Translations under genes and position numbers: made by a program
NCBI GenBank assembly: GCA_016872875.1
Contig: VGYW01000533.1
Coordinates: forward strand, 1 to 5,226
Length of the DNA stretch: 5,226 nt
Direction: 5' to 3'
From: Planctomycetota bacterium
Lineage (GTDB): Bacteria > Planctomycetota > PUPC01 > DSUN01
Notes under the pieces: generated by a model
Database searches by the model: none
What the model was told of the DNA's origin: nothing
What the model saw: only the letters and a program-made list of their open reading frames with translations
Shown: positions 1 to 5,226 of the stretch, one piece after another
Layout: each line of letters begins with the position of its first letter
Position numbering within the stretch: the stretch's first letter is position 1

Positions 1-2
1 GC

Positions 3-458
3 AGCCTGCCCTCCGTGAAGATCACCGGGAGCGTGGCCGGCGACCTCCGCACCACGGGCAGCCTCGGAAAGGCCAGCGTGACCGGCGGATGGACAGGCGC
101 CGTGTCGGCCTCTTGGGTCAGTTCCGCCAAGATTGGCGGCACGCTGAGCGGCGTCTGGACCGCCACGGGCCGTGACCCCAGCAAGGGTTTCTCGGTCGGT
201 TCCCTCGCCGTCGGCCGCTGGGGCGCGGGCAGCATCCTCGCCGCGGGCGTCGGCCCTGGCCTAGACGGCGCCTACTTCACGGGCGACGACGCCGTTCTCG
301 GCGGCGGCGTCGGCAAGCTCACCATCCTCGCCTACGACAAGGCCCACCCGACCCTCTTCGGCCTCCTCGCCCCCCTCTTCGGCTCCATCAAGCTCGGCGC
401 ACTCACCCCCCTCCTCCCCTTCGCCGACGCCCAGTTCCGCATCACCCGCGTAGTCTGA
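3..458 (+). CDS. C-terminal part of a large Gly/Ala/Thr-rich surface repeat protein (5' end outside window)
   Basis: The frame is open from base 3 to a TGA at 456-458. The first in-window start, a GTG at 15, has no ribosome binding site, and the frame stays open before it, so this is a gene tail of about 151 codons. Three degenerate units of about 18-19 residues follow each other, each a short strand with a Gly turn: around VKITGSVAGDLRTTG, then ASVTGGWTGAVSASW, then AKIGGTLSGVWTATG. This is the look of a parallel beta-helix or adhesin stalk. Next come a Gly-rich strand region, the segment GPGLDGAYFTGDD, whose clustered acidic and Gly residues could bind calcium, and an Ala/Leu/Gly-rich end closing on QFRITRVV. 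Proteins of this style are typical of large exported planctomycete proteins. No sorting signal (LPXTG, PEP-CTERM) is visible. Location and role are inferred; no enzymatic motif is seen. Sampled GC is high (46 of 60 bases at 241-300). Confidence 0.72.
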   Translation, partial: SLPSVKITGSVAGDLRTTGSLGKASVTGGWTGAVSASWVSSAKIGGTLSGVWTATGRDPSKGFSVGSLAVGRWGAGSILAAGVGPGLDGAYFTGDDAVLGGGVGKLTILAYDKAHPTLFGLLAPLFGSIKLGALTPLLPFADAQFRITRVV

Positions 459-471
459 CTTGCCAGCCACG

Positions 472-3402
472 TCACACGGCGAGCAGGCGGTCCAGCGATA
501 GACAGAGGATTGGGTCGTTTGCCAGGAGTTCGCGCACGATGCCGAAGTCGGGCAGCCCCAGCGCGTGGGCGATCGCTTCGTCTATGTCCGCGCGCACCGG
601 GTCGAACGGCATCTCGGGGAAGGGGCGGAGACCCTGTTGGGCGATCCTGTCGAACGCTCGCGCAAGGCCCGCGACGGCTTCAGGGGCAAGGCGCCGAACG
701 TCCAGGACAGGCATCGCCTTGAGGACAGGCTTCTTGAACTTAACCCAGGCGCCACAAGTCTCTTCTCTGTGCCCCGCCATCAGAGTCAAACCGATCGAGG
801 AGTTAAGCCACAGGAGAAGGGCCTTCTCTGCGTCCTCGGTCAACTCAGCCGGAACGAGTGTCCACCATACGTTCGAAAGGACCGGGACGTCCACTCTCAC
901 CGCTGCTGCGCGCATGGTGTTGAGCCTCAAGCGCTCGGCGAGCAACACGCGGCCGGCCTTCTGCCAGAGGACGTTGGCGCTGCGCAAGACCGTCCTGTTG
1001 CGCCGCGGTTCCGAGAGCGGGCTGAGGAACTTGTTGGGCTCCTGGCGCAGCGTCGTGACACGGCGCGCGTCGTGGCTCCAGAAGGCGGGGAATGCCGTGC
1101 GGGATTGCGCGATCGTGAACCCGTCGTGGATGTCGCGGCAGTCGAAGCCGAGCTCGCCGAGCTCACCCAGCGGGCAGAGGGGCAGCGTGCCGCCGTCTGC
1201 TGGGAAGGTCCCTTGGCCGGGCAGATAGAGCTTGCCGGCGGTGAGATGGAAGAGGACACGGAGCAGCTCTGCCTGGGCGAATGCCGAGGGAAAGCCCCAC
1301 AGGCGCCCACGCAGCCATGACCACGGGACTGAGACCGCTTCCCCCAGCTTGCGATCGCCGATGGCCAACTCCAGAGAGCCCTGGGCATCGAGGACACCCG
1401 GGGCTCTCCCCTCACGCGCTAACCTGGCGACGGTGAGGGCCTCGACCGCGTTCCGTGGCTGGCTCCAAAGGTTGACGCACGTGACTCGTTCGCCGGCTGT
1501 TGCTCCGTCGCGCTTGCGGGCGATGACCATGACCTCCGAGAGGTTTGTGTTCTCCGAGAAGTTCCAGTGGTCCGGCTCGTGCGACGTGATGATCCACTCG
1601 AGGTGGTAGTGGCTCTCGATGAGCTCGCGGGTCCTTTTCCAGGCCACGCCTGAGAGAAGGGCGCGCGGCACGACGAGCGCGAGCCTGCCCTGCTCCCGAA
1701 GGTACTTGTCGCCTATCGCGGCGAAGACCGAGCCGAGGCCCGCCGTGATGTTCGCCGGGACCGCGTTGCGTTGGACCAGTTGCTTGAGTTTCCGCTGCAA
1801 TGGCTCGCGTTCGTTCTCAGGGAGATGGCCGAAGAGGAAGTTGCCGCCCACGCTGCGCGTGAACGGCGGATTCATGACGCAGAGATCGAAGGAGGGCAGC
1901 CGGGTGGCCCTGGGGTCCCTCCGCTTCGCGTTGCCGGACAGGGGCTGCGTGTACAGATCGCCCATGTCCGCCGACTCGATGAAGTCCAGGCTGCCCAGGG
2001 GGAGGCCCGCCCCACCCAACGGGCGGCGGCCCAGGTGCGTGTCGTCTACGTGCAGCTCCGGGTTCCGCATTGCGAGGGTGGACGCGCTGAGGTGGATCGC
2101 GGAGTCGAGCACGTCGAAGCCGTAGAGGACGTCGCTCACGAGCAAGCTGTTGACGGCCTTGATGTCCGGGTGGCCGCCACGCTGGACGGACCGCCTGATA
2201 TGGTTGTCCAGGATTGCGTCCGCGGAGGCCATGAGGAGCGTGCCCGTCCCACAGGCGAGGTCGCCCACGCGGAACCCGCGGACGGCGTTGGGGTCGGCCC
2301 AATCGCACCCCCACGCCTCCGGCTTGAGGGCTATCTTGAGGAGGAGCACGGCCGCGGGAATCGAGGTGTAGAAGGCGCCGAGGTACTTGGCCTCGGCGAG
2401 CAGCAGGTGGTAGATGCGTCCCGCAAGGTCGTGGCGCAGGGCAGCGCGGCGCTCCACGATGCGCCGGCACGTCTCGATGAACCCCCAGATCGCGCCCGTG
2501 CACTTCTTGTCGCCTGCCATCGAGCATAGCAGGCCTTTGGCTATGTGAAATATGGGGTAGTAGTTGATCTCGTTGAGGATGTACTGCCAATGGACAGCCA
2601 GCTTGGGGATGGCGTCAATATCCCCGTACAGTGGTTGGAGGGCGTTGATCCGCTGGTCACTTTCAGAGAGCACCTCCTGGAAGACCATGGCATTCACGAT
2701 TATCAGGCCACTGACCCGGTTGATTGCGTGGCGTTGCTTGATGCTCAGGGAAGCTTGAGGTCCCGGCTCCTCGGGTCCCTCCGCCATCCCAGGCAGTTCC
2801 CGCAACTCGAGTGCGGCCCGGAATCGTTCGGTGGTGGCTGGCTGCCCAAGGAGCGATTCGACAAAGCGCTCGAGGCCCACGTTCACCCAGCGCGCCGCCT
2901 GGTCCAGCACCTCGTCGCGGACCAGTTGGTCATAGGCCCGCAGAAGCGCCTCCACCAGGTCGTCCAGCTTGCCTCTGGAGAAGCCGGCACGTTTCTTGTC
3001 AGGGAACAAGTGCAACTGGGCCTCGGTGGCCTCCGTGATGATGGAGAATCCCAGCGTGGCCTCTGCTAACTCGTGCTCGAGCGCGTCGGCGCGCACCTCC
3101 CGAAGGCCGCTGGGATAGATGAGGGCAACACCCACGTGGGCGAGTCCGAGCACCACCCTGTGGATGGCCGCGTGGCTCGCCTTCTCCTCGGCGGCAGCCT
3201 GCGCAGCGCGGGTGCGGTGCGCGAACTCGCCCTCGATGACCAGCCGCAGACCCCGGAAGTCGACCACCACGTCAGGCATGTCCACGTCTGCTTGGCCAGC
3301 TTGCCTGACCCTGCGCAGAATCTGCTCCGGCGCCGCCACCAACCCCCGCTCCTGGAGGAGTTGCGCGAGCAGCACATTGAGCACTTCCTGGCGGACCGCC
3401 AT
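472..3402 (-). CDS. Single-chain N6-adenine DNA methyltransferase with N-terminal nuclease-like domain (type IIG/IIL restriction-modification-like)
   Basis: Predicted to methylate adenine N6 in DNA and possibly to cleave unmodified DNA. Residues are numbered from the ATG at 3402 (976 aa). Residues 1-130 look like a PD-(D/E)xK fold: P43-D44, then E57-G-E59 after a hydrophobic strand. The last position is Glu instead of the usual Lys, as in BamHI-type E-x-E sites. A helical linker follows to about 335. The methyltransferase has GAFYT (342-346, motif X region), the SAM-binding loop DLACGTGT (381-388), GFDVLD (428-433, motif II) and catalytic NPPF (511-514; bases 1861-1872). Residues 640-925 are probably the target-recognition region, with LWLNSSIGL (864-872) near its end. 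About 1000 residues is usual for one-polypeptide type IIG enzymes. No helicase domain is present and no specificity, BREX or DISARM partner is in view. The frame also opens at an ATG at 3442-3444 (990 aa), but that ATG lacks a ribosome binding site and lies inside the promoter. The methyltransferase is certain; nuclease activity is inferred. PglX/BrxX or DrmM-like proteins are the alternative. Confidence 0.88.
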   Translation of the reverse strand: MAVRQEVLNVLLAQLLQERGLVAAPEQILRRVRQAGQADVDMPDVVVDFRGLRLVIEGEFAHRTRAAQAAAEEKASHAAIHRVVLGLAHVGVALIYPSGLREVRADALEHELAEATLGFSIITEATEAQLHLFPDKKRAGFSRGKLDDLVEALLRAYDQLVRDEVLDQAARWVNVGLERFVESLLGQPATTERFRAALELRELPGMAEGPEEPGPQASLSIKQRHAINRVSGLIIVNAMVFQEVLSESDQRINALQPLYGDIDAIPKLAVHWQYILNEINYYPIFHIAKGLLCSMAGDKKCTGAIWGFIETCRRIVERRAALRHDLAGRIYHLLLAEAKYLGAFYTSIPAAVLLLKIALKPEAWGCDWADPNAVRGFRVGDLACGTGTLLMASADAILDNHIRRSVQRGGHPDIKAVNSLLVSDVLYGFDVLDSAIHLSASTLAMRNPELHVDDTHLGRRPLGGAGLPLGSLDFIESADMGDLYTQPLSGNAKRRDPRATRLPSFDLCVMNPPFTRSVGGNFLFGHLPENEREPLQRKLKQLVQRNAVPANITAGLGSVFAAIGDKYLREQGRLALVVPRALLSGVAWKRTRELIESHYHLEWIITSHEPDHWNFSENTNLSEVMVIARKRDGATAGERVTCVNLWSQPRNAVEALTVARLAREGRAPGVLDAQGSLELAIGDRKLGEAVSVPWSWLRGRLWGFPSAFAQAELLRVLFHLTAGKLYLPGQGTFPADGGTLPLCPLGELGELGFDCRDIHDGFTIAQSRTAFPAFWSHDARRVTTLRQEPNKFLSPLSEPRRNRTVLRSANVLWQKAGRVLLAERLRLNTMRAAAVRVDVPVLSNVWWTLVPAELTEDAEKALLLWLNSSIGLTLMAGHREETCGAWVKFKKPVLKAMPVLDVRRLAPEAVAGLARAFDRIAQQGLRPFPEMPFDPVRADIDEAIAHALGLPDFGIVRELLANDPILCLSLDRLLAV

Positions 3403-3411
3403 ATCAGAATA

Positions 3412-3417
3412 TCCCCT
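3412..3417 (-). promoter_or_regulatory. Ribosome binding site deciding the methyltransferase start at 3402
   Basis: Read on the minus strand, AGGGGA lies 9 bases before the ATG at 3400-3402. The upstream ATG (3442-3444) is preceded by ACATCCCAGAC, with no purine-rich Shine-Dalgarno match. Together with the promoter at 3430-3458 this favours the shorter, 976-residue protein. Confidence 0.6.
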
Positions 3418-3429
3418 GATTGCTTCAGG

Positions 3430-3458
3430 ATTGTAGGCGCCCATGTCTGGGATGTCAA
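3430..3458 (-). promoter_or_regulatory. Sigma70-type promoter for the methyltransferase gene
   Basis: On the minus strand the -35 box TTGACA (3453-3458, 6 of 6 consensus) is followed by exactly 17 bases and a -10 box TACAAT (3430-3435, 5 of 6). Transcription would start near 3423, giving a leader of about 21 bases that carries the AGGGGA site before the ATG at 3402. The -10 box falls on codons 4-5 of the longer reading frame, so a transcript from here cannot include the ATG at 3444. The gene therefore has its own promoter and need not be co-transcribed with the propeller gene upstream. No operator-like palindrome overlaps it. Confidence 0.65.
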
Positions 3459-3483
3459 GTGCTAGGCTTGCGTGTGGCAGACG

Positions 3484-3512
3484 CGGCCCCCATCATCTCG
3501 TGTCCGGGGCCG
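3484..3512. repeat. Inverted repeat over the propeller gene's stop codon, weak terminator candidate
   Basis: CGGCCCC (3484-3490) and GGGGCCG (3506-3512) are perfect inverted copies separated by 15 bases, and the TGA of the propeller gene (3493-3495) sits in the loop. The stem could slow transcription leaving that gene just before the methyltransferase promoter. No T-run follows on the minus strand, so it is not a standard intrinsic terminator. A 7-bp GC stem can arise by chance in DNA this GC-rich. Confidence 0.25.
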
Positions 3513-4860
3513 GGCGCTCGGAGGGGGGGATATGGATGACGGTGAGGGCACAGGTGTCCCAGCCGGCTGCGCGGCGGCGGCCGTGCCAGGTGACGTAGAG
3601 CTTGTCGCCCCTGGGGTCAACCTCCGAGCCGAACGTGCCGATGGGGGTGTAGCCGGTGTGCTCCTTGAGGAAGGGGTGAACGAAGGCGATGATCTTCTTG
3701 CGGCGGGTGGTGACGTCGAACTGGACGATAGGGCAGCCGTCGGCCTCGCTCCCGCCGTGGGCGCCGGGCACGTAGTAGAGGCAGCGGCCCGTCGGGTCGG
3801 CGTCAATCGTCGTGATGTAGTGCTGGCTTGCGACGGCGGCGGGGCCGAGGACCTCGACCTTTTCGGTCTTGGGGTCGAAGCGCCAGAGGATGGCCTCGGC
3901 GCGCTGGCCGCTGGAGACGGCGTAGGCGAAGCCCTGCGGGGTCTCGGCCGTGGCGGCGCGGAGGCCGGGGCAGGTGCCGACCTTCACCGGCGCGCCGCCC
4001 GCCGCAGGGTCGTAGCGCATCAGCTCGCCGGTCGGCTGACCCTTGTCGTCCGTGAACTCATAGTAGACCCTGCCCGTGGAGGCCGCGAGGAGGAAGTAGC
4101 GGGCGCAGCCGTTTGGCCCCGAATAGAGGAGCTTCTTCGCCTTCACGTCGTAGGCGAAGAAGCAGATGCGCTGCTCGGAGGCGTCGCCGCCCGAGGCCGT
4201 CCCGCCGTAGAAGATGAGCCGCTTGGGGTCCAGCACGCTGGCCGGGATGCAGTGCTTCTCGACTGGGGCGTGGACGACCTCCTCGGTCTGGCCCGTCGCC
4301 GGGTTGTGGCGGAGCACCCAGTCGCCCTTGTAGTGGAACTTGTCGAGGGTGCCGGCCCCCGAGCCGCGATGGGTGGCGAAGTAGAGCCAGCCGTCGGAGC
4401 CGAAGTCGAGCCGCCCGTGGATTTTCCCCGGGCAGTAGGCCCCCTCGGGCGGCTTGAGGGCCTTCCGAACGTCCACGATGCAGCGCAGGCTCTTCGCCTC
4501 GGGGTCGTACTCGTAGACGAAGGCGTTCCCCTGCGGGGCCTTGCCCGGGTAGCCGTGGTCGCCGAGCGAGGTGTAGTACTTCCCGTTGGCCACCACGCCG
4601 TCGCCCCAGCACGACCACGGGACGCCCTCATAGGTCTGGATGGGGAAGAAGGCGAAGTCCACCGTCGGCGGCGTCTTCGCAATCTCCACCCCGGCCTTCA
4701 GCGTGCCGGCCGGCTTCAGGAACTCGGGCGAGGTGTCGGCGACGACCGCCTTGCCGTCGGGCAGCGTCGGCGGCCAGGGGAGCGGCTCGGCGGCGCGGCC
4801 CCCAGCGCGTGCGGTGGCGAACACCAGCCAAACGAGAAGCACAACTGATCGCAGGCGCAT
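3493..4860 (-). CDS. Exported seven-bladed beta-propeller protein, function unknown
   Basis: The 455-residue product starts with a Sec signal peptide: basic MRLR, a hydrophobic core at about 6-14, and likely cleavage after ARA (residue 19) or at 23-24. There is no lipobox Cys, so it is probably periplasmic or secreted. The mature part repeats a unit in which an aromatic strand (YY, LYF, LYY) is followed by a strand ending in Y/F-D-P or similar and a KK/TE-V strand. I count seven units, near 86-133, 147-198, 207-247, 258-296, 305-340, 348-394 and 410-446, which fits a closed seven-bladed propeller of the YVTN/PQQ-like class. Ten Cys (84, 127, 143, 204, 233, 252, 297, 360, 376, 437) suggest disulfides. 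Conserved-looking stretches are WGDG (85-88), SLGDHGYPG (98-106), KIHGRLDFGSDGWLYF (146-161) and ATHRG (162-166). It resembles hypothetical exported planctomycete proteins. No enzymatic role can be assigned; sugar-lyase or binding roles seen in other propellers are only analogies. The start has a clear AAGGAG site. Confidence 0.85.
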   Translation of the reverse strand: MRLRSVVLLVWLVFATARAGGRAAEPLPWPPTLPDGKAVVADTSPEFLKPAGTLKAGVEIAKTPPTVDFAFFPIQTYEGVPWSCWGDGVVANGKYYTSLGDHGYPGKAPQGNAFVYEYDPEAKSLRCIVDVRKALKPPEGAYCPGKIHGRLDFGSDGWLYFATHRGSGAGTLDKFHYKGDWVLRHNPATGQTEEVVHAPVEKHCIPASVLDPKRLIFYGGTASGGDASEQRICFFAYDVKAKKLLYSGPNGCARYFLLAASTGRVYYEFTDDKGQPTGELMRYDPAAGGAPVKVGTCPGLRAATAETPQGFAYAVSSGQRAEAILWRFDPKTEKVEVLGPAAVASQHYITTIDADPTGRCLYYVPGAHGGSEADGCPIVQFDVTTRRKKIIAFVHPFLKEHTGYTPIGTFGSEVDPRGDKLYVTWHGRRRAAGWDTCALTVIHIPPSERPAPDTR

Positions 4861-4866
4861 GTTCGG

Positions 4867-4872
4867 CTCCTT
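4867..4872 (-). promoter_or_regulatory. Ribosome binding site of the propeller gene
   Basis: AAGGAG on the minus strand lies 6 bases before the ATG at 4858-4860, a near-consensus Shine-Dalgarno sequence. It fixes the start so that the protein begins exactly at its signal peptide. Confidence 0.75.
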
Positions 4873-4902
4873 CTTCTGTCCTCGGTCCCATCCATAGGCC
4901 CC

Positions 4903-4930
4903 ATTATGGCATCCGTGGGCGGCGCGTCAA
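4903..4930 (-). promoter_or_regulatory. Sigma70-type promoter with extended -10 for the propeller gene
   Basis: On the minus strand TTGACG (4925-4930, 5 of 6 consensus) is separated by 16 bases from CATAAT (4903-4908, 5 of 6). The bases just before the -10 box (4909-4911) read TGC, an extended -10 element. Transcription would start near 4896, giving a leader of about 36 bases that includes AAGGAG. It has the same architecture as the methyltransferase promoter and lies on the gene side of the hairpin cluster, which is therefore outside the transcript. Confidence 0.6.
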
Positions 4931-4985
4931 GTGCCGCTGCCATCGGCGCTGAGTATGGCCCCCAGGTCTGGTGAGCTACTCCGGA

Positions 4986-4999
4986 GCCCCGACTGGGGC
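4986..4999. repeat. Small hairpin GCCCC-gact-GGGGC
   Basis: A perfect 5-bp stem with a 4-base loop, the first hairpin of the intergenic cluster. It is short enough to be chance on its own; its position in the series is what makes it notable. Confidence 0.4.
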
Positions 5000-5013
5000 G
5001 TACTATAGCAGCC

Positions 5014-5028
5014 CAGGGCGAAGCCCTG
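5014..5028. repeat. Hairpin CAGGGC-GAA-GCCCTG
   Basis: A perfect 6-bp stem closed by the triplet GAA. It shares the core GCCCAGGGCGA with the larger inverted repeat at 5086-5112, so the two look like long and short versions of one repeat family. Confidence 0.55.
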
Positions 5029-5056
5029 ATCTTTGCCCACATCTCGGGGCCTTGTA

Positions 5057-5072
5057 GCCCGCCGACGCGGGC
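5057..5072. repeat. Hairpin GCCCGC-cgac-GCGGGC
   Basis: A perfect 6-bp stem with a 4-base loop. It sits between GTA (5054-5056) and the bases GACC (5073-5076), the same flanks that surround the next hairpin, suggesting that unit flanks are conserved while the stem sequence varies. Confidence 0.5.
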
Positions 5073-5085
5073 GACCCAGCCGTAG

Positions 5086-5112
5086 CCCAGGGCGACCGCA
5101 GGGAGCCCTGGG
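5086..5112. repeat. 8-bp inverted repeat CCCAGGGC / GCCCTGGG
   Basis: CCCAGGGC (5086-5093) pairs with GCCCTGGG (5105-5112) across an 11-base loop. An alternative small stem CAGGG/CCCTG (5099-5103 with 5106-5110) competes with it. Its right part belongs to the 22-base unit found again in inverted orientation at 5205-5226. Confidence 0.6.
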
Positions 5113-5226
5113 ATCGCGCGTCCCCCCCATCCAAGCCCCCGAAGGGGGCGTTTCACGCCCATTGAATCGCCCCGCTTCGGGGGCTCTACGCTGGCTGGGC
5201 CTTTTCCCAGGGCTCCCTTCGGTCGC
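5092..5226. repeat. Pair of 22-base units in inverted orientation (5092-5113 and 5205-5226)
   Basis: The 22 bases at 5092-5113, starting GCGACCG and ending GAGCCCTGGGA, match the reverse complement of 5205-5226 at 21 of 22 positions; the only difference is C versus A at the eighth base. The two units flank the large stem-loop at 5134-5185. The second copy ends at the window edge, so its full length is unknown. Inverted pairs around a central stem resemble a BIME or the ends of a small non-autonomous element, but no target duplication is visible. Confidence 0.6.
5134..5185. repeat. Large stem-loop: 17-bp stem with one bulged base
   Basis: AGCCCCCGAAGGGGGCG (5134-5150) pairs fully with 5168-5185, which reads CGCCCC, a bulged G at 5174, then CTTCGGGGGCT. 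The loop is 17 bases (5151-5167). Each arm also folds alone: GCCCCC-GAA-GGGGGC (5135-5149) on the left and CCCCG-CTT-CGGGG (5170-5182) on the right, so the region could switch between one long hairpin and two short ones (cruciform-like in DNA). It lacks a following T-run, so it is not a standard terminator. No integron attC core motifs are seen. Confidence 0.6.

Larger units (their letters stand above)
4979..5226. repeat. Cluster of GC-rich hairpins and inverted repeats (REP/BIME-like), runs off the window
   Basis: About 250 non-coding bases are packed with short perfect inverted repeats, itemised in separate entries, with an 8-base palindrome CTCCGGAG at 4979-4986 at the left edge. The direct motif GTAGCCC...GGGCGACC occurs twice, 28 bases apart (5054-5076 and 5082-5097), and a 22-base unit occurs twice in opposite orientation. 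No open frame here has a ribosome binding site or protein-like composition. Arrays of this kind are usually dispersed extragenic palindromes, sometimes mobilised by RAYT (TnpA-REP) transposases; no transposase gene is in the window. The dispersed nature is inferred, because only one locus is seen. Confidence 0.6.

Noticed and set aside
440..490. Bidirectional terminator between the two converging genes
   Set aside because: The 13-base gap and its flanks show no convincing stem and no T-run on either strand.
539..1320. Plus-strand open frames of 229 and 251 codons opposite the methyltransferase
   Set aside because: No recognisable domains and overlapping one another within a gene whose methyltransferase motifs are unambiguous.
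472..3402. BREX (PglX) or DISARM (DrmM) assignment
   Set aside because: The methyltransferase motifs would fit, but no PglZ, BrxC, DrmA or DrmB-like gene is in the window, and the N-terminal nuclease-like domain fits type IIG/IIL better.
3403..3495. Possible readthrough fusion of the propeller protein and methyltransferase
   Set aside because: The two frames are in phase and only the TGA at 3493-3495 separates them, but the methyltransferase has its own promoter and ribosome binding site, and fusing an exported protein to a DNA enzyme makes no sense. The phase match is probably chance.
3472..4848. Long plus-strand open frame (458 codons) opposite the propeller gene
   Set aside because: It is the antisense shadow of a high-GC gene. 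The minus-strand frame has a signal peptide, repeats, a ribosome binding site and a promoter; the plus frame has none of these and an Arg/Gly/Ala/Val-biased product.
4716..5162. Minus-strand open frames over the intergenic repeats (to 5162 and 4927-5130)
   Set aside because: They translate the hairpin repeats, have Arg/Pro/Gly-rich low-complexity products and no ribosome binding site, and one runs into the propeller gene out of frame.
4979..5226. CRISPR array or integron attC site
   Set aside because: Repeats are not regularly spaced with unique spacers, and no GTTRRRY/RYYYAAC core pair flanks the stem-loop.

Overview
The window is high-GC bacterial DNA. Its genes suggest the Planctomycetota or a neighbouring PVC lineage: a Gly/Ala/Thr-rich surface-type repeat protein ending in a GPGLDG...GDD segment, and an exported Cys-rich beta-propeller of a kind common in planctomycete genomes. 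This is inferred from protein character alone; there is no rRNA or marker gene to confirm it.

Layout. Bases 3-458 (+) hold the 3' end of a large surface or beta-helix-like protein that begins upstream. It converges tail to tail, with 13 bases between, on a minus-strand gene (472 to about 3402) for a ~976-residue single-chain DNA adenine methyltransferase with an N-terminal nuclease-like domain, resembling type IIG/IIL restriction-modification enzymes. Behind it on the same strand is a secreted seven-bladed propeller protein (3493-4860). Bases 4861-5226 are non-coding: first the propeller gene's ribosome binding site and promoter, then a dense cluster of GC-rich hairpins and inverted repeats that runs off the window.

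The two minus-strand genes are head to tail but probably not one operon. Each has its own good sigma70-type promoter: TTGACA-N17-TACAAT for the methyltransferase and TTGACG-N16-CATAAT with an extended -10 TGC for the propeller. The methyltransferase promoter overlaps the first codons of the longest reading frame, which indicates that translation really starts at the second ATG (3402), behind an AGGGGA ribosome binding site.

No functional link between the three proteins is visible. The methyltransferase looks like a self-contained defence gene inserted among cell-envelope genes: it has lower GC in sampled stretches, its own promoter, and no BREX, DISARM or type I partner in view. The most interesting items are this one-gene restriction system with an E-x-E nuclease motif, the start-site correction, and the hairpin cluster, which has a 17-bp bulged stem and two inverted copies of a 22-base unit.
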